Below, one piece after another: positions 1 to 8,860 of a stretch of DNA of 64,000 nt. Location of the stretch: positions 1-64,000 of the forward strand of contig CAZAJF010000005.1 in the NCBI GenBank assembly GCA_964485395.1, given 5' to 3'. Under the pieces are notes generated by a model that did not search any database, was not told the origin of the DNA, and saw only the letters and a program-made list of their open reading frames with translations. Both the position numbers and the translations under genes were made by a program. How positions within the stretch are numbered: the stretch's first letter is position 1; every line of letters begins with the position of its first letter. This DNA is from JANNSO01 sp964485395. GTDB taxonomy: Bacteria > Spirochaetota > Spirochaetia > Treponematales > UBA12059.

Positions 1-719
1 TCAAGGAGCTGCTGTTTCGCACGCTTTCGTCCACCGCGAGCGCCATCGACACGGTGGCGCGGAAACTCTATATGCGGTCGTCCGTCCATCTCCTGGGAAC
101 CGGCCTCATCGGGCTGGCCAAGGAAGGCGCGCTCAAGATCCGCGAAGTGGTGCTCAACCACGCGGAAGGTTACGACACGGCCGAGTTCAAGCACGGCCCC
201 AATACCATCCTCGGCAAGAATACCGTATTCTCGCTCGCGGAAATAGAGGCGACCATCGAGGCCTTGATCCGGATGCCCGCCGCTCTCGCCGACCCCAATG
301 CATCCGGACACAGCCTGCTCCAAAAGCATCCGGCCTTGATCGATTCGCTCTTCTCGGACTACCCGCTCGTCTTCATCTGCCCGCCCGACGAGCGTGATAT
401 CCGTATCACGATCAGCCAGATCCACACCCATAAGATCCGCGGGGCCCACATTATTCTTTTCGCGGAGAAAAACGCCGATCTCGAGCTGGCCGTTCGGGGA
501 GTTCCCGCCGGAAACGAGCGATACCAATCGTCCTACATCGAGCTGCCCGCTACCGGAGACCGCAATTTGTTCGTGTTCGCGGCCACGGTCGCGCTGCAAT
601 ACCTCGCGTTCCGAATGTCCGAACTCAAGATGCACTATCTCAACGAGCTTAAGGTGGAAGACCACGGAGTACATCCCGACGCGCCCAAAAATGTAAGCAA
701 ATCCATAACGGTGGATTAA
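1..719 (+). CDS. SIS-domain sugar-phosphate isomerase (GlmS isomerase-like), 5' end missing
   Basis: The reading frame is open to the left edge (first full codon at base 3) and ends in TAA, so only the C-terminal 238 residues are visible. The stretch LKIREVVLNHAEGYDTAEF followed by KHGPN resembles the second SIS domain of glucosamine-6-phosphate synthase, where a conserved lysine/glutamate/histidine region (EGALK, HAE, E.KHGP) binds and isomerises fructose-6-phosphate. Whether an N-terminal glutaminase domain is present cannot be seen, so it could be GlmS or a stand-alone SIS isomerase. About 60 extra residues between the KHGP motif and the next hydrophobic strand (LVFICPPDERD) make it somewhat divergent from GlmS. 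A strong hairpin follows the gene. Confidence 0.8.
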   Translation, partial: KELLFRTLSSTASAIDTVARKLYMRSSVHLLGTGLIGLAKEGALKIREVVLNHAEGYDTAEFKHGPNTILGKNTVFSLAEIEATIEALIRMPAALADPNASGHSLLQKHPALIDSLFSDYPLVFICPPDERDIRITISQIHTHKIRGAHIILFAEKNADLELAVRGVPAGNERYQSSYIELPATGDRNLFVFAATVALQYLAFRMSELKMHYLNELKVEDHGVHPDAPKNVSKSITVD

Positions 720-779
720 GGCCATAAACAATGGAACCACGGCGGATGAACTTTTTGATTGATGGCTGACGGGGCCCTG

Positions 780-823
780 CCGTAAAAAAACCGTATCGCC
801 GATGGCGATGCGTTTTTTTACGG
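780..823. terminator. Bidirectional-looking intrinsic terminator after the SIS gene
   Basis: A near-perfect inverted repeat: CCGTAAAAAAACCGTATCGCC pairs, with two mismatches, to GGCGATGCGTTTTTTTACGG around a 3-base loop. The GC-rich core followed by seven T on the plus strand is the usual form of a rho-independent terminator. It separates the SIS gene from the diguanylate cyclase gene. Confidence 0.75.
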
Positions 824-843
824 CACCCCGCGGTCGCTTGATA

Positions 844-872
844 TGGACAAGATCAAGTTGGCTGGTTATATC
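844..872 (+). promoter_or_regulatory. Candidate sigma70-type promoter of the diguanylate cyclase gene
   Basis: TGGACA (844-849) and TATATC (867-872) are separated by 17 bp. They lie just after the terminator and 26 bp before the ATG at 898, with a GGGGAGGT ribosome site at 883-890. This also argues against the longer upstream ATG at 802, which would place the promoter inside the gene. Confidence 0.45.
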
Positions 873-897
873 GTTTTGCGCCGGGGAGGTGGGGGGA

Positions 898-2556
898 ATG
901 AAGCAGAGATTGGGTGCGCAGATTTTCCGTCTCAGCTTTCTTCTGTCTTTTTTGATGACGATCGCGCTTACGGCGCACTTTGCCTTGTTTTATTATCCAC
1001 GGCAAATAAAAAGCGCCAATGATTTCCTGACGGAAAAAAACAATTCCCTTAACATCTATCTCGACGGCTACTTTCGGGAAATCGTCAACAGCAGCCGAAT
1101 CCTTGCCCGCAATCCGGACCTCATCAACGTGCCGTTCGCGGGAGAAACCGCCCGTCAGCGCAGCCTTGAACTCTTCCGGGACTTCAAGGACGCCAACAAA
1201 AACATTTATTACATCTACTCCGGTTACGCCGACGGCGAACTGCTCATCAACGACTATAAGGCGCCCAAGGGTTACGACTTGACGAACCGTCCATGGTATA
1301 GGGCGATCATGGACAATCCGGCTGCCGGAAAAATCGTGGTCGGGCTTCTGTACCGCGAAGCAAAAACCGATGAACTGCTGCTGTCCACCGTCCACATCCT
1401 GGAAAACGACGAACATGGAATAACGGGAGTCTTGGCTATCGACAGCTATACGGCAGCCATAGCGGAACAGATCGCCGCCCAGTCAATCTCCTATGCCACC
1501 GCCTACAGCTTCATCACGGACAGAAGTGGCAACATACTTGTTCACCCGAACCCGGAATTGATCGGGAAAAACGTATCCACGCTGGCTTCGGGAATCGACT
1601 GGCCTACAGCCGAAAAAAGAGCTCGGGCCAGGAATCCCGATACATCACCTTACATCGGGTATTCCTATAATGGTAAAAAAAAGCTTGCCTATATCAGCCA
1701 CCTCAACCTCGCCGACTGGGACATCGTCACAACCGTAAACGAGGATGAACTGATCCAACCGGTGTTGAGGCAGCTACGATCCTATGCCTTGGTCATCCTC
1801 TGCCTCGTTGTCCTGGTTAGCATCGCAAATGCCAGCATCTGGAGCCGGAAATTCATGGCGCCGCTACTTGCTCTGCATCAGCGAGTACGCGCTCTGGTGG
1901 CAGACACAGAGGATAACCCGTCTTACTCCTTCCCGAACAATGAGTTGGGGGAGATTGCCTCCGATATAAACCAATTGACTGCCGGCGCCTTGTTCAGCAA
2001 AACCCGCGAACTGGAGCGCGCCAACGCAAAGATCACCGAAATCAACGCGGAGCTTCAGTCTAAGAACGAGATGCTGGAAACGCTGGTCGTTCACGATTTC
2101 CTTACAACAATATTCAACCGCCGCAAAATCGAGGAGACGCTGCTCGAGGAGCATGAAAAATTCACCCGCTACGGGCTGCCCTTCTCCCTCATCATCCTGG
2201 ACATCGACCATTTCAAGACAGTCAATGATTCTTATGGCCATAAGGAAGGCGACGAAGTTCTCCGGAGCTTAAGCGCTTTGATACGGGACAATCTGCGAAA
2301 ATCCGACATGTTCGGCCGCTGGGGAGGTGAAGAATTTTTAATAATACTTTTCAACACCCCGCTGCCTGAAGCCGTCGAGGTAGCGGAAAAGCTCAGAGAA
2401 CTGGTAGCCGGCCATGCCTTTTCGATTCCGCAGCAGGTAACTATCAGCCTCGGCGTAGGGGAAATTCATCCAGAGGAGAAACTCGACGCCTTCATTCGCC
2501 GTGTCGACGGGCTGCTCTATAAAGCCAAGGAGTCCGGCCGAAACCGCATCGCATAA
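898..2556 (+). CDS. Membrane sensor diguanylate cyclase (dCACHE-GGDEF)
   Basis: A 552-residue protein that should make cyclic di-GMP in response to an external signal. A first membrane helix (about 10-31) and a second (about 290-313) bracket a roughly 250-residue outside domain with the CACHE-like pattern GYDLTNRPWYRAI. Then come a short HAMP/coiled linker and a GGDEF domain. The active-site loop is GGEEF at 476-480, and an RxxD inhibitory site (RKSD) lies exactly five residues before it, so product inhibition is expected. The start was chosen from the GGGGAGGT ribosome site 7 bp upstream; an in-frame ATG at 802 lacks one and overlaps the terminator. The gene converges on the outer-membrane protein gene with a 37-bp gap. 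Confidence 0.9.
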   Translation: MKQRLGAQIFRLSFLLSFLMTIALTAHFALFYYPRQIKSANDFLTEKNNSLNIYLDGYFREIVNSSRILARNPDLINVPFAGETARQRSLELFRDFKDANKNIYYIYSGYADGELLINDYKAPKGYDLTNRPWYRAIMDNPAAGKIVVGLLYREAKTDELLLSTVHILENDEHGITGVLAIDSYTAAIAEQIAAQSISYATAYSFITDRSGNILVHPNPELIGKNVSTLASGIDWPTAEKRARARNPDTSPYIGYSYNGKKKLAYISHLNLADWDIVTTVNEDELIQPVLRQLRSYALVILCLVVLVSIANASIWSRKFMAPLLALHQRVRALVADTEDNPSYSFPNNELGEIASDINQLTAGALFSKTRELERANAKITEINAELQSKNEMLETLVVHDFLTTIFNRRKIEETLLEEHEKFTRYGLPFSLIILDIDHFKTVNDSYGHKEGDEVLRSLSALIRDNLRKSDMFGRWGGEEFLIILFNTPLPEAVEVAEKLRELVAGHAFSIPQQVTISLGVGEIHPEEKLDAFIRRVDGLLYKAKESGRNRIA

Positions 2557-2593
2557 GCTGATAATGCGGTTCGAGCGGTTCATCACGCTAAAC

Positions 2594-3874
2594 TCAGAAT
2601 TCCACTCGCGTAGAAAGCTGGACGGACATTGCTCCATCGCCTGTAAAGCGGGTAAATTCTTTGTCCGCTCCGCCTCCCGCATACGACAAGGCAAGAGTAA
2701 AACGTAACGCTCGCGGAAACGCAAAGGATTCAGAAAGCGTCACGCGATACGACAACTCGGTGAGATTAGCCAAAGCAGTCAAGGTCGTAGTAAGCGACGG
2801 AGAGAACAGTTCCGCTGCCGATAGTGAACCGTAAGCATAGAACACACCTTGATACAAAGACCGAGTATCCTCCGATGGAAGAGTCATCAGCCCGGCTGCG
2901 GTAGTTCCGGATAAATCCTGCCCGCGGGAATTCCAAAACCCTTCACCCGACAGCGTCCATAATCTACGTTCGTCCAACGAGCGGGAAAACCCCACTGAAA
3001 CGAGCGCTGAGGACTGGTAATCGGAATACTCAGGCTTAAAGGCTGCTTCTGCATAAACGGTCGTGCCCAATAAGCGCCCCGATGCGTCCATGCCGAAGCG
3101 AGCCTGGGCGTTCAGGCCGCCGTAGCCGGTCAAACCAAACTCGAAAGAACCGGCGGTAAAATCATATCGGCCGCCGAACTTGATCGCTTCGAAAGGATCT
3201 TCCGCGATCCAACCAGTACTGCTGGAAGCGCTGCGGCTTACAAAGTCTCCGAAATCCGCAAACACGAACGCGTTCGATCCCTTCAAAGGAAGATGCAGCC
3301 TAAGCCCGGGCTTTCCCGCACGTTCGTCCAGCGAGGCAAAAGCATCGTTTTTTTCCAAATTGATGAAATCAACCGGGCTCCATACCCGTGAAGGCCCCCA
3401 GGCAATGAGCTGGTTGCCGACCCTTACGAACAGTTTCTTGGCGATGTCGAAACTATAGTGCAACTCGGATAAGGCATACGTGGGCAGATAAGGGTTGCTT
3501 GCGGCCGCAGGGGTACCGGTTCCCGAATATGTTTGAAGCAAGGCATGCGAAACATTATACGCGACATAGAGAGTGCCGTAATCGGGTACGCTTACCTTGG
3601 CAAAAAGCTTTCCGGCGATAGCCCCTCTGGAAGAAAGCTCGTCAAAGGCTGTCGTAAAGCCTGCCAATGCGTTGACAGCGACGGTACCGCCTACCAGGTA
3701 CTCGGTTTTTACCGTTTCAGGACTTATATCGCTCACAGGCTGATTTGAAAACAAATCCGCCTCGAAGGCGGAAAGGTCATCGCCGCCTATGTCCTGGGCG
3801 GAGGTCGTGGACGGCGCGACGATGAAAACGGCGGAGATTGCAATCGCAAGCGTCGACCTGAAAAAACGTTTCAT
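2594..3874 (-). CDS. Outer-membrane beta-barrel protein of the Lol-like ABC operon
   Basis: A 426-residue exported protein. The N-terminus is a classical signal peptide (MKRFF, hydrophobic run, then a TSAQ cleavage region). The rest alternates polar and aromatic residues typical of transmembrane beta-strands (LYVAYNVSHALLQTY, LRFTLALSYAGGG) and ends in Phe (STRVEF), the usual BAM recognition end. I do not recognise a specific family. A GGGAGG ribosome site precedes the ATG, and the LolA-like gene stops 12 bp upstream, so it is the last gene of the TetR-ABC-permease-LolA operon. It may be the outer-membrane target or partner of that exporter (inference). Confidence 0.75.
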   Translation of the reverse strand: MKRFFRSTLAIAISAVFIVAPSTTSAQDIGGDDLSAFEADLFSNQPVSDISPETVKTEYLVGGTVAVNALAGFTTAFDELSSRGAIAGKLFAKVSVPDYGTLYVAYNVSHALLQTYSGTGTPAAASNPYLPTYALSELHYSFDIAKKLFVRVGNQLIAWGPSRVWSPVDFINLEKNDAFASLDERAGKPGLRLHLPLKGSNAFVFADFGDFVSRSASSSTGWIAEDPFEAIKFGGRYDFTAGSFEFGLTGYGGLNAQARFGMDASGRLLGTTVYAEAAFKPEYSDYQSSALVSVGFSRSLDERRLWTLSGEGFWNSRGQDLSGTTAAGLMTLPSEDTRSLYQGVFYAYGSLSAAELFSPSLTTTLTALANLTELSYRVTLSESFAFPRALRFTLALSYAGGGADKEFTRFTGDGAMSVQLSTRVEF

Positions 3875-3886
3875 GCTCAGCCTCCC

Positions 3887-4669
3887 TTAACGCGACTGTT
3901 CTTCGAGAAAAGCCTTGGAGAACGTGTAGTCGGGAATTCTCGCCGTGGAAATATTCTCGTTGGTAATCAAAGTCTGCTGACCCTTTTCCAATGCGTCCGT
4001 ACCCAGAAGCTTCGTAAAGATAAATTTACCCGGAGCAACCTGCTTGTAATCGAGATAGTAGGTAGTCCTGAGCAAGGTACCCGAGGCGCTGAAGTTTTCC
4101 ACCTTTACCGGGAGGCCGTCGGTCCTGCGCACGTACCATTTCTGGACGGGAAAGGAAACGTCCAGCTGCTTGGCGTCCAACTTGACCACGTCGGTTTCCC
4201 ACTTGGCCACCATTGCGGTTCCCGCGAGATTGGCCCAGTACTGGGCGGTAACGTCGCTTTTTCCGAACAGGTCCGTGCGTACGTCCGTGGATCCCACGTC
4301 GTCTTTTCGGTTGCGGTACACGAACTCGCGGGTAGAGGGAAGATATAAAAATAAATCATCCTTGCTCCGGTAATACCCCTTGCCCTTTTCACTGTCGGGA
4401 AATTTGAACACAAGGGCAAAGGCATCCGCTTTGTCGCGCCGGTAAATCTGTATCTGTATGACGCGATCGGACTCTCCGGCTTTTTTCTGCACAAGGGTAA
4501 ACGTATTGGTAATGTCCAAATCGGTTACATTAAGTTTATCCTCGAAGGCTTTGACCATCGCAAGAGCCTTCGGGTCGCTGGACGTGACGGTTTTGGACTG
4601 TCCCAGGGCCATCGGTATGGCGGTCATGGATAAGATGCAGGCAATCAGCAATCGTCGTTGTATCGTCAT
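3887..4669 (-). CDS. LolA-like outer membrane lipoprotein-sorting protein
   Basis: A 260-residue protein of the LolA-like superfamily (the Pfam LolA_like group found beside FtsX-type permeases). A signal peptide (MTIQRRLLIAC to MALGQ) sends it to the periplasm. Family-like stretches are IQIYRRDKADAFALVFKFP, GYYRSKDDLFLYLPSTREF and QKWYVRRTDGLPVKVENF, which build the half-barrel that holds a hydrophobic ligand. The start at 4669 has an AAAGGA ribosome site; a longer reading frame from 4762 would run into the permease gene. It lies 13 bp after a permease gene and probably carries a lipid or lipoprotein from the inner-membrane ABC complex towards the outer membrane (inference). Confidence 0.8.
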   Translation of the reverse strand: MTIQRRLLIACILSMTAIPMALGQSKTVTSSDPKALAMVKAFEDKLNVTDLDITNTFTLVQKKAGESDRVIQIQIYRRDKADAFALVFKFPDSEKGKGYYRSKDDLFLYLPSTREFVYRNRKDDVGSTDVRTDLFGKSDVTAQYWANLAGTAMVAKWETDVVKLDAKQLDVSFPVQKWYVRRTDGLPVKVENFSASGTLLRTTYYLDYKQVAPGKFIFTKLLGTDALEKGQQTLITNENISTARIPDYTFSKAFLEEQSR

Positions 4670-4682
4670 AATCGATCCTTTC

Positions 4683-6008
4683 TTAGTAAATCCTCGAGAA
4701 AGCGTCCACGGGAGGAATGCTTCCGCCTCGTTTGGCCGGAAAATACGAGAACAAAGCGGCAAACAGCGAGATCGTAAGGCTTACGCCGACCATCGCCGCC
4801 AAGCCGGGGATAAGCACCAGGCGCCCTCCCTCAAGAAACAGGCCCAAGTTGCCGCCGGAAGGAAAAACCGGCCCAAAGCGAATAATGGTGGCCGCGAGCG
4901 CTGCGAGCAATGCCCCCGCCACGGAGAAGATCGCCGCCAGCGCCACGCTCTCGGTTATGAACAGACCCGTTACCATGGAAGATTCCACTCCCAAGGCGCG
5001 CATCGTACCGATTTCGCGCAAACGTTCGTTGATGCTCATCTTCAAATTTATGAATATCGAAACAGCGATAACGAACAGCATGATTGCGGCGATGAAAGCC
5101 CCCACCGCGTTGACCGCCACCAGGATTGTCCGCACAATCCCCAAAACCTCGTCCAAGGTTGCCAGTTTAAGCATGACACGGTCGCGCCCCTCGGCGTCTT
5201 CCTCGTAACTCGTGCTTGCGGCCGATACTGCGGAGATCGCCTCCGAGTCGGTTTTAGGCACCGATACGTCAAAGCCCTTGCTTACCAGCTCATCCCGCAG
5301 CAAACCCCGTTTTTCGCCAAGATCTTTCGTATTGGGAAAGTAAACATAAATTGATGTGGAGGAATCCGCCGTGGACAAATCCAGGGCTCGCAGGAAATCG
5401 AATTGCGAAAGCACGAGACCCCGAGAGAAGAAATTATCGGTTTCGTAGATTCCGCGAACCACCAGGATTCCGGTATTGAAAGCCCCGAAACGCGTCCGTG
5501 TGGAAAGTACGATCTCGTCGCCGTTTTTCAAGCCGAAGTACTCGGCGGTTTCGGCGGGAATCGCCACACCGTTGGGGTCCTGGACAAAATCATCCCAGGA
5601 GCCGACGGTAAAAAACGACTGATCCTTGAAGCCGGTATCGAGTTCCGTCTGGATTCCGGTAAACGGCAAACGCTTGGAAAGCCCGTTGTAGTAGACCATG
5701 GACTGCACCGAGTAGCGGGTCAGCATCCTGGCATCCGCGCCAAAAGTTTTTTTTACGGCTCCGGCAATTTCGTCCGTCCTGAGGAGCCCTTTGAATATTT
5801 TCCCGTTCTTGGCAAACTGACCCGTTATGGTAATATGACCCGCCGAAGATTTGACGAGGCTCGTCGATATATTCGTCGTTGCTCCTTTGGAGAACGCCAA
5901 AAGCAGCACAAGTATGAACGAGACCACCGCGTAATTTATTCCCAGAGTAAAACTCCGCTTCTTCTGGCGGAATACGTTCTTGAAGGCCAAGCCTATGAAT
6001 GCACCCAT
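4683..6008 (-). CDS. FtsX-like ABC transporter permease (LolC/E-MacB type), second of two
   Basis: A 441-residue inner-membrane protein with the FtsX/MacB plan: one helix near residues 20-42, a large periplasmic domain (about 45-300), then three helices in the C-terminal third. The family motif around INERLREIGTMRALGV contacts the ATPase, and the last helix ends with YFPAKRGGSIPPVDAF. It has an AGGA ribosome site and lies 10 bp after the first permease gene. Two different permeases plus one ATPase and a LolA-like carrier resemble the LolCDE arrangement, but the sequence does not show whether lipoproteins, lipids or something else are exported. Confidence 0.85.
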   Translation of the reverse strand: MGAFIGLAFKNVFRQKKRSFTLGINYAVVSFILVLLLAFSKGATTNISTSLVKSSAGHITITGQFAKNGKIFKGLLRTDEIAGAVKKTFGADARMLTRYSVQSMVYYNGLSKRLPFTGIQTELDTGFKDQSFFTVGSWDDFVQDPNGVAIPAETAEYFGLKNGDEIVLSTRTRFGAFNTGILVVRGIYETDNFFSRGLVLSQFDFLRALDLSTADSSTSIYVYFPNTKDLGEKRGLLRDELVSKGFDVSVPKTDSEAISAVSAASTSYEEDAEGRDRVMLKLATLDEVLGIVRTILVAVNAVGAFIAAIMLFVIAVSIFINLKMSINERLREIGTMRALGVESSMVTGLFITESVALAAIFSVAGALLAALAATIIRFGPVFPSGGNLGLFLEGGRLVLIPGLAAMVGVSLTISLFAALFSYFPAKRGGSIPPVDAFSRIY

Positions 6009-6018
6009 GTTATCCTTC

Positions 6019-7416
6019 CTATTTGTCGTTCATTGCCTTGAGCGGCGTAATGGCCGTCGCTACGCTTACCGGATATACCGTCGCAAGCACGGAGACCGCG
6101 ATGACGGTCAGCAGCGCCGCCAGAAACGGCACCGGGTCCACGGTCATGGTCAGCGGACCTCCACCTATCAGAAACTGGGAAATCGGCTCCGGCAAAGGCA
6201 AACCTCTACCGCCGACAATGGCAAGGATTATTCCGGAAACCGCCATGGCCCCCAGCGATGCGGATACATTGAGTATCAGCGTTTCCGTAAGGAACACGCC
6301 GCGTACGAAAGACTTGTCCGCGCCAAGCGCTCTCATGGTGCCTATTTCTCCGGTTCGCTCAACCACGTTGATGATGAGCGTATTCATGAATATCAGGGTA
6401 ACCACGAGAAAAATAAGACCGGTTGCCAGGAAGATGAACGCCTGAAGCGCCAGCGAAATCTGGGCATAAAATCCCGAAGCCTGTTCCCACGTGGCGATAT
6501 TGATTCCCAGCTCCGGATCGGCTTTGAGAGTAGCCATTACCGCAACCGATTTATCGTGATCTTTGAGCCGTACGGCTATCATCGTAAACCCGGACAAGGT
6601 CTCCGCGCTGAGGCTGGACAGATCCAGCTTGCCGAATGAATCCTCTCCTCCCAACTCGAATAAACTGGACTCATCGACGTTGGCCGCCGCCAAGGCTTCG
6701 TTGAACGTGTCGGGTAAAGCCTGAACTCCCGTAAAGTTGTAAAGGTTGGAATACGTCGCGGAATCCATGTAATTGATGTAGTTGAACACGCTGCGGTACC
6801 TGATAGGCTGGAAGATTCCTCCCAGCGACGAACGCACCGTATTTACGCCGCCTTCGGTTATGCCGAGCAAAGTTACGCTTTCACCCGGCTTAAGGCTAAC
6901 TCCGTAATTTTTTGCATACTGCTCGTTCTGGAATTCGCTTATGACGATTCCCGATTCCCGTCCGGCATCGGAGAAAAAAGAACCTGAGGTCATTTTCAAG
7001 TTGGAGAAAACGCTCTGGTACGGCTTTGGTTCCACTGCGTAGAAGATGAAGGGAAGGTCAAGTTTCTTGCCGTCACGCTCCACCTGGATAAGCCCGTAAT
7101 TCTGGGAATACATCGCATACGACGCCACCTGATCATTTCCGTCGAGCAGGGCGGCTATCTGCGAAGCGTTGCGAACATTGGGCAGCGGCGTCGTAAAGGC
7201 GAACGGCGAAGGCAAGGTCTTGGACTTGTCCGAGTAGATTATGAAGTCGCCGGTAAAATTATCGATTATCGAGGCGCGAGACTCGCGGGCAACCGAGGAT
7301 GCGAAAATTCCTCCGAACACAATGAGGAATGTTCCGAATCCCACAAGGATGCCTATGAGGGCCATACGGCCTTTGCGCCGCAGGATCGTCCTCCAGGCTA
7401 TGGTTAGCGTTAACAC
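6019..7416 (-). CDS. FtsX-like ABC transporter permease (LolC/E-MacB type), first of two
   Basis: A 465-residue permease with a first helix at about 20-42, a periplasmic domain, and three C-terminal helices. The cytoplasmic loop NVVERTGEIGTMRALGADK is the family signature that couples to the ATPase. The chosen start is GTG at 7416 because AGAGGAG lies 7 bp upstream; an upstream GTG at 7434 would overlap the ATPase gene and the ribosome site. The gene begins 4 bp after the ATPase stop, so translation is probably coupled. The periplasmic domain is longer than in LolC/E and differs from that of the second permease, so the pair probably forms a heterodimer. Confidence 0.85.
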   Translation of the reverse strand: MLTLTIAWRTILRRKGRMALIGILVGFGTFLIVFGGIFASSVARESRASIIDNFTGDFIIYSDKSKTLPSPFAFTTPLPNVRNASQIAALLDGNDQVASYAMYSQNYGLIQVERDGKKLDLPFIFYAVEPKPYQSVFSNLKMTSGSFFSDAGRESGIVISEFQNEQYAKNYGVSLKPGESVTLLGITEGGVNTVRSSLGGIFQPIRYRSVFNYINYMDSATYSNLYNFTGVQALPDTFNEALAAANVDESSLFELGGEDSFGKLDLSSLSAETLSGFTMIAVRLKDHDKSVAVMATLKADPELGINIATWEQASGFYAQISLALQAFIFLATGLIFLVVTLIFMNTLIINVVERTGEIGTMRALGADKSFVRGVFLTETLILNVSASLGAMAVSGIILAIVGGRGLPLPEPISQFLIGGGPLTMTVDPVPFLAALLTVIAVSVLATVYPVSVATAITPLKAMNDK

Positions 7417-7420
7417 GGCA

Positions 7421-8116
7421 TCACTCCTCTGCACTCTCGGCGCCGTCCACGATCCGGCCGTCTAGGATGCGCACGATGCGCCTGGCTTGCTTCATTATAT
7501 GCGCGTCGTGCGTGGAAAACACGAACGTGGTTTTATCCGTCTCGTTTATCCGGCGCATGAGCTCGATGATGCGCTTGCCCGTTTCGGAATCCAGATTGGC
7601 CGTGGGCTCGTCCGCAAGCACGATCAAAGGCCTGGTAACCAAGGCGCGCGCGATGGCGACGCGTTGACGCTGGCCGCCGGAGAGCTCCATGCTCTTGTTC
7701 TTCATGCGGTCCTGCAATCCCACTTCCTCAACGGCTTTAAGAACCCGCTCGTTTCGCTCCTTCTTGCCGAGCGATCTCTGGAGCAAAAGCGGAAACTCGA
7801 TATTTTCGTAGACGTTCAGAACCGGTATTAGATTGAATGACTGGAAGATGAAGCTGATCTTCGTGCGGCGATAGCGAGTCAGCTCCTTGTCGGTCATTTT
7901 TTCCGTCTCGGTACCGTCTATGCGCACCGAGCCTTCCGAAGGCAGGTCGATGCAGCCGAACATGTTGAGCATCGTGCTTTTACCGGAGCCCGACGGCCCT
8001 GCGATGGCCAGGAACTCTCCCTGCCCGATGGAAAGAGAGACGCCTCTGAGCGCATCCACCCTCGTCTGGCCCAGCATGTAATACTTTTTTACGTCCCGTA
8101 ATTCTACCACGTTCAT
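7421..8116 (-). CDS. ABC transporter ATP-binding protein (LolD/MacB type)
   Basis: A 231-residue ATPase with all motifs: Walker A GPSGSGKST, Q-loop FIFQSFNLIP, signature LSGGQRQRVAIARAL, Walker B VLADEPTANLD and a switch histidine in FVFSTHD. The size and the FQSFNL/SGGQ context match the LolD/MacB/FtsE class that drives FtsX-like permeases by mechanotransmission. The ATG overlaps the stop of the TetR-type gene as ATGA, so the regulator and ATPase are translationally coupled. It is the only ATPase next to these two permeases. Confidence 0.92.
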   Translation of the reverse strand: MNVVELRDVKKYYMLGQTRVDALRGVSLSIGQGEFLAIAGPSGSGKSTMLNMFGCIDLPSEGSVRIDGTETEKMTDKELTRYRRTKISFIFQSFNLIPVLNVYENIEFPLLLQRSLGKKERNERVLKAVEEVGLQDRMKNKSMELSGGQRQRVAIARALVTRPLIVLADEPTANLDSETGKRIIELMRRINETDKTTFVFSTHDAHIMKQARRIVRILDGRIVDGAESAEE

Positions 8117-8637
8117 GATGCGTCCCTTTTCGAATATCCGATTCCCCTGAGCACTATCTTGATAAACTCCGCCGCCATGTCCATTTTTCCGCGTTTTACA
8201 AATGCGCCCGGCGTCGCGTGCAGGCTCTCTATAAGGCCGAAAAAAGCCCCTGCCACAAGGCCCGAGTCCGTCCCGGAATCGATTTCCCCCGACTGCCCGG
8301 CGGATTCCAGCGCCGCGACAAGTGGTATTAACATTTTTTGATGTAAAAGAATCATGAGTCTTGCGGCTACCGCTTCGGGCAAGGCCGGCATGTCGGATTC
8401 CGCCATCCGTATGAGATCCAGGGGAGCCTGCGACAAAAGCCACTCGGCGGCTCCCAAAAGCTTAGCCTCAAGATCCTCACCGTTTTCTATTTTCCTCGCT
8501 AAACCTTCACCGTGGCGCAGAATGTTGCGCTCGCTTACCGCTTCGAACAACGATTCCTTTCCCCCTCGAAAATGGCAGTAGAGGGAAGCGTGCGATACAA
8601 CAAGGTCCGTAGATATTACGTAGCGTAGTAGACGCAT
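8113..8637 (-). CDS. TetR/AcrR-family regulator, 5' part frameshifted
   Basis: The intact reading frame gives 174 residues starting within the DNA-binding domain: VVSHASLYCHFRGGKESLF is the recognition helix region of TetR proteins, followed by an all-helical ligand domain. The missing start of the domain is present in another frame just upstream (about 8611-8695): KEQLLDAAERLF, then RKGYASTTLRNI. Joining the two frames at 8609-8614 restores a normal TetR N-terminus; a 2-base loss in a TC repeat would explain it. In the upstream frame a GTG at 8707 with an AAGGAA ribosome site is followed two codons later by TAA. So the gene is either damaged or contains sequence errors. It is the first gene of the ABC operon and would repress it. 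Confidence 0.75.
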   Translation of the reverse strand: MRLLRYVISTDLVVSHASLYCHFRGGKESLFEAVSERNILRHGEGLARKIENGEDLEAKLLGAAEWLLSQAPLDLIRMAESDMPALPEAVAARLMILLHQKMLIPLVAALESAGQSGEIDSGTDSGLVAGAFFGLIESLHATPGAFVKRGKMDMAAEFIKIVLRGIGYSKRDAS

Positions 8638-8716
8638 ATCCTTTTCTCATGAACAGCCGTTCCGCTGCGTCAAGAAGCTGTTCTTTTGACTGACTTTACT
8701 TGTTCACAAGATTTCC

Positions 8717-8742
8717 TTACTTACCAATATATAAGTAATATA
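8717..8742 (-). promoter_or_regulatory. Promoter and probable TetR operator of the ABC-LolA operon
   Basis: TTACTTA-N8-TAAGTAA (8717-8738) is a perfect 7-bp inverted repeat in an AT-rich stretch directly before the TetR-type gene. On the minus strand it overlaps a TATATT -10 box (8742-8737) that has a weak TTAACT -35 about 16 bp upstream. The repeat would cover the -10 box and transcription start, as expected for an autoregulatory TetR operator. Confidence 0.5.
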
Positions 8743-8860
8743 GTAAATTTTGAATATAAGTTAATAAAATAATCGTTGCCGCGTCAGATTTAATTTTTTT
8801 CCGGGATCTTTGCGCGGAAGGAGACTACGCTATCGTTGCCGTCCCAAACTCACTGGACAC

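Noticed and set aside
802..897. Upstream in-frame ATG of the diguanylate cyclase gene
   Set aside because: It lies in the terminator hairpin, has no ribosome site, and the promoter at 844-872 would be inside the gene.
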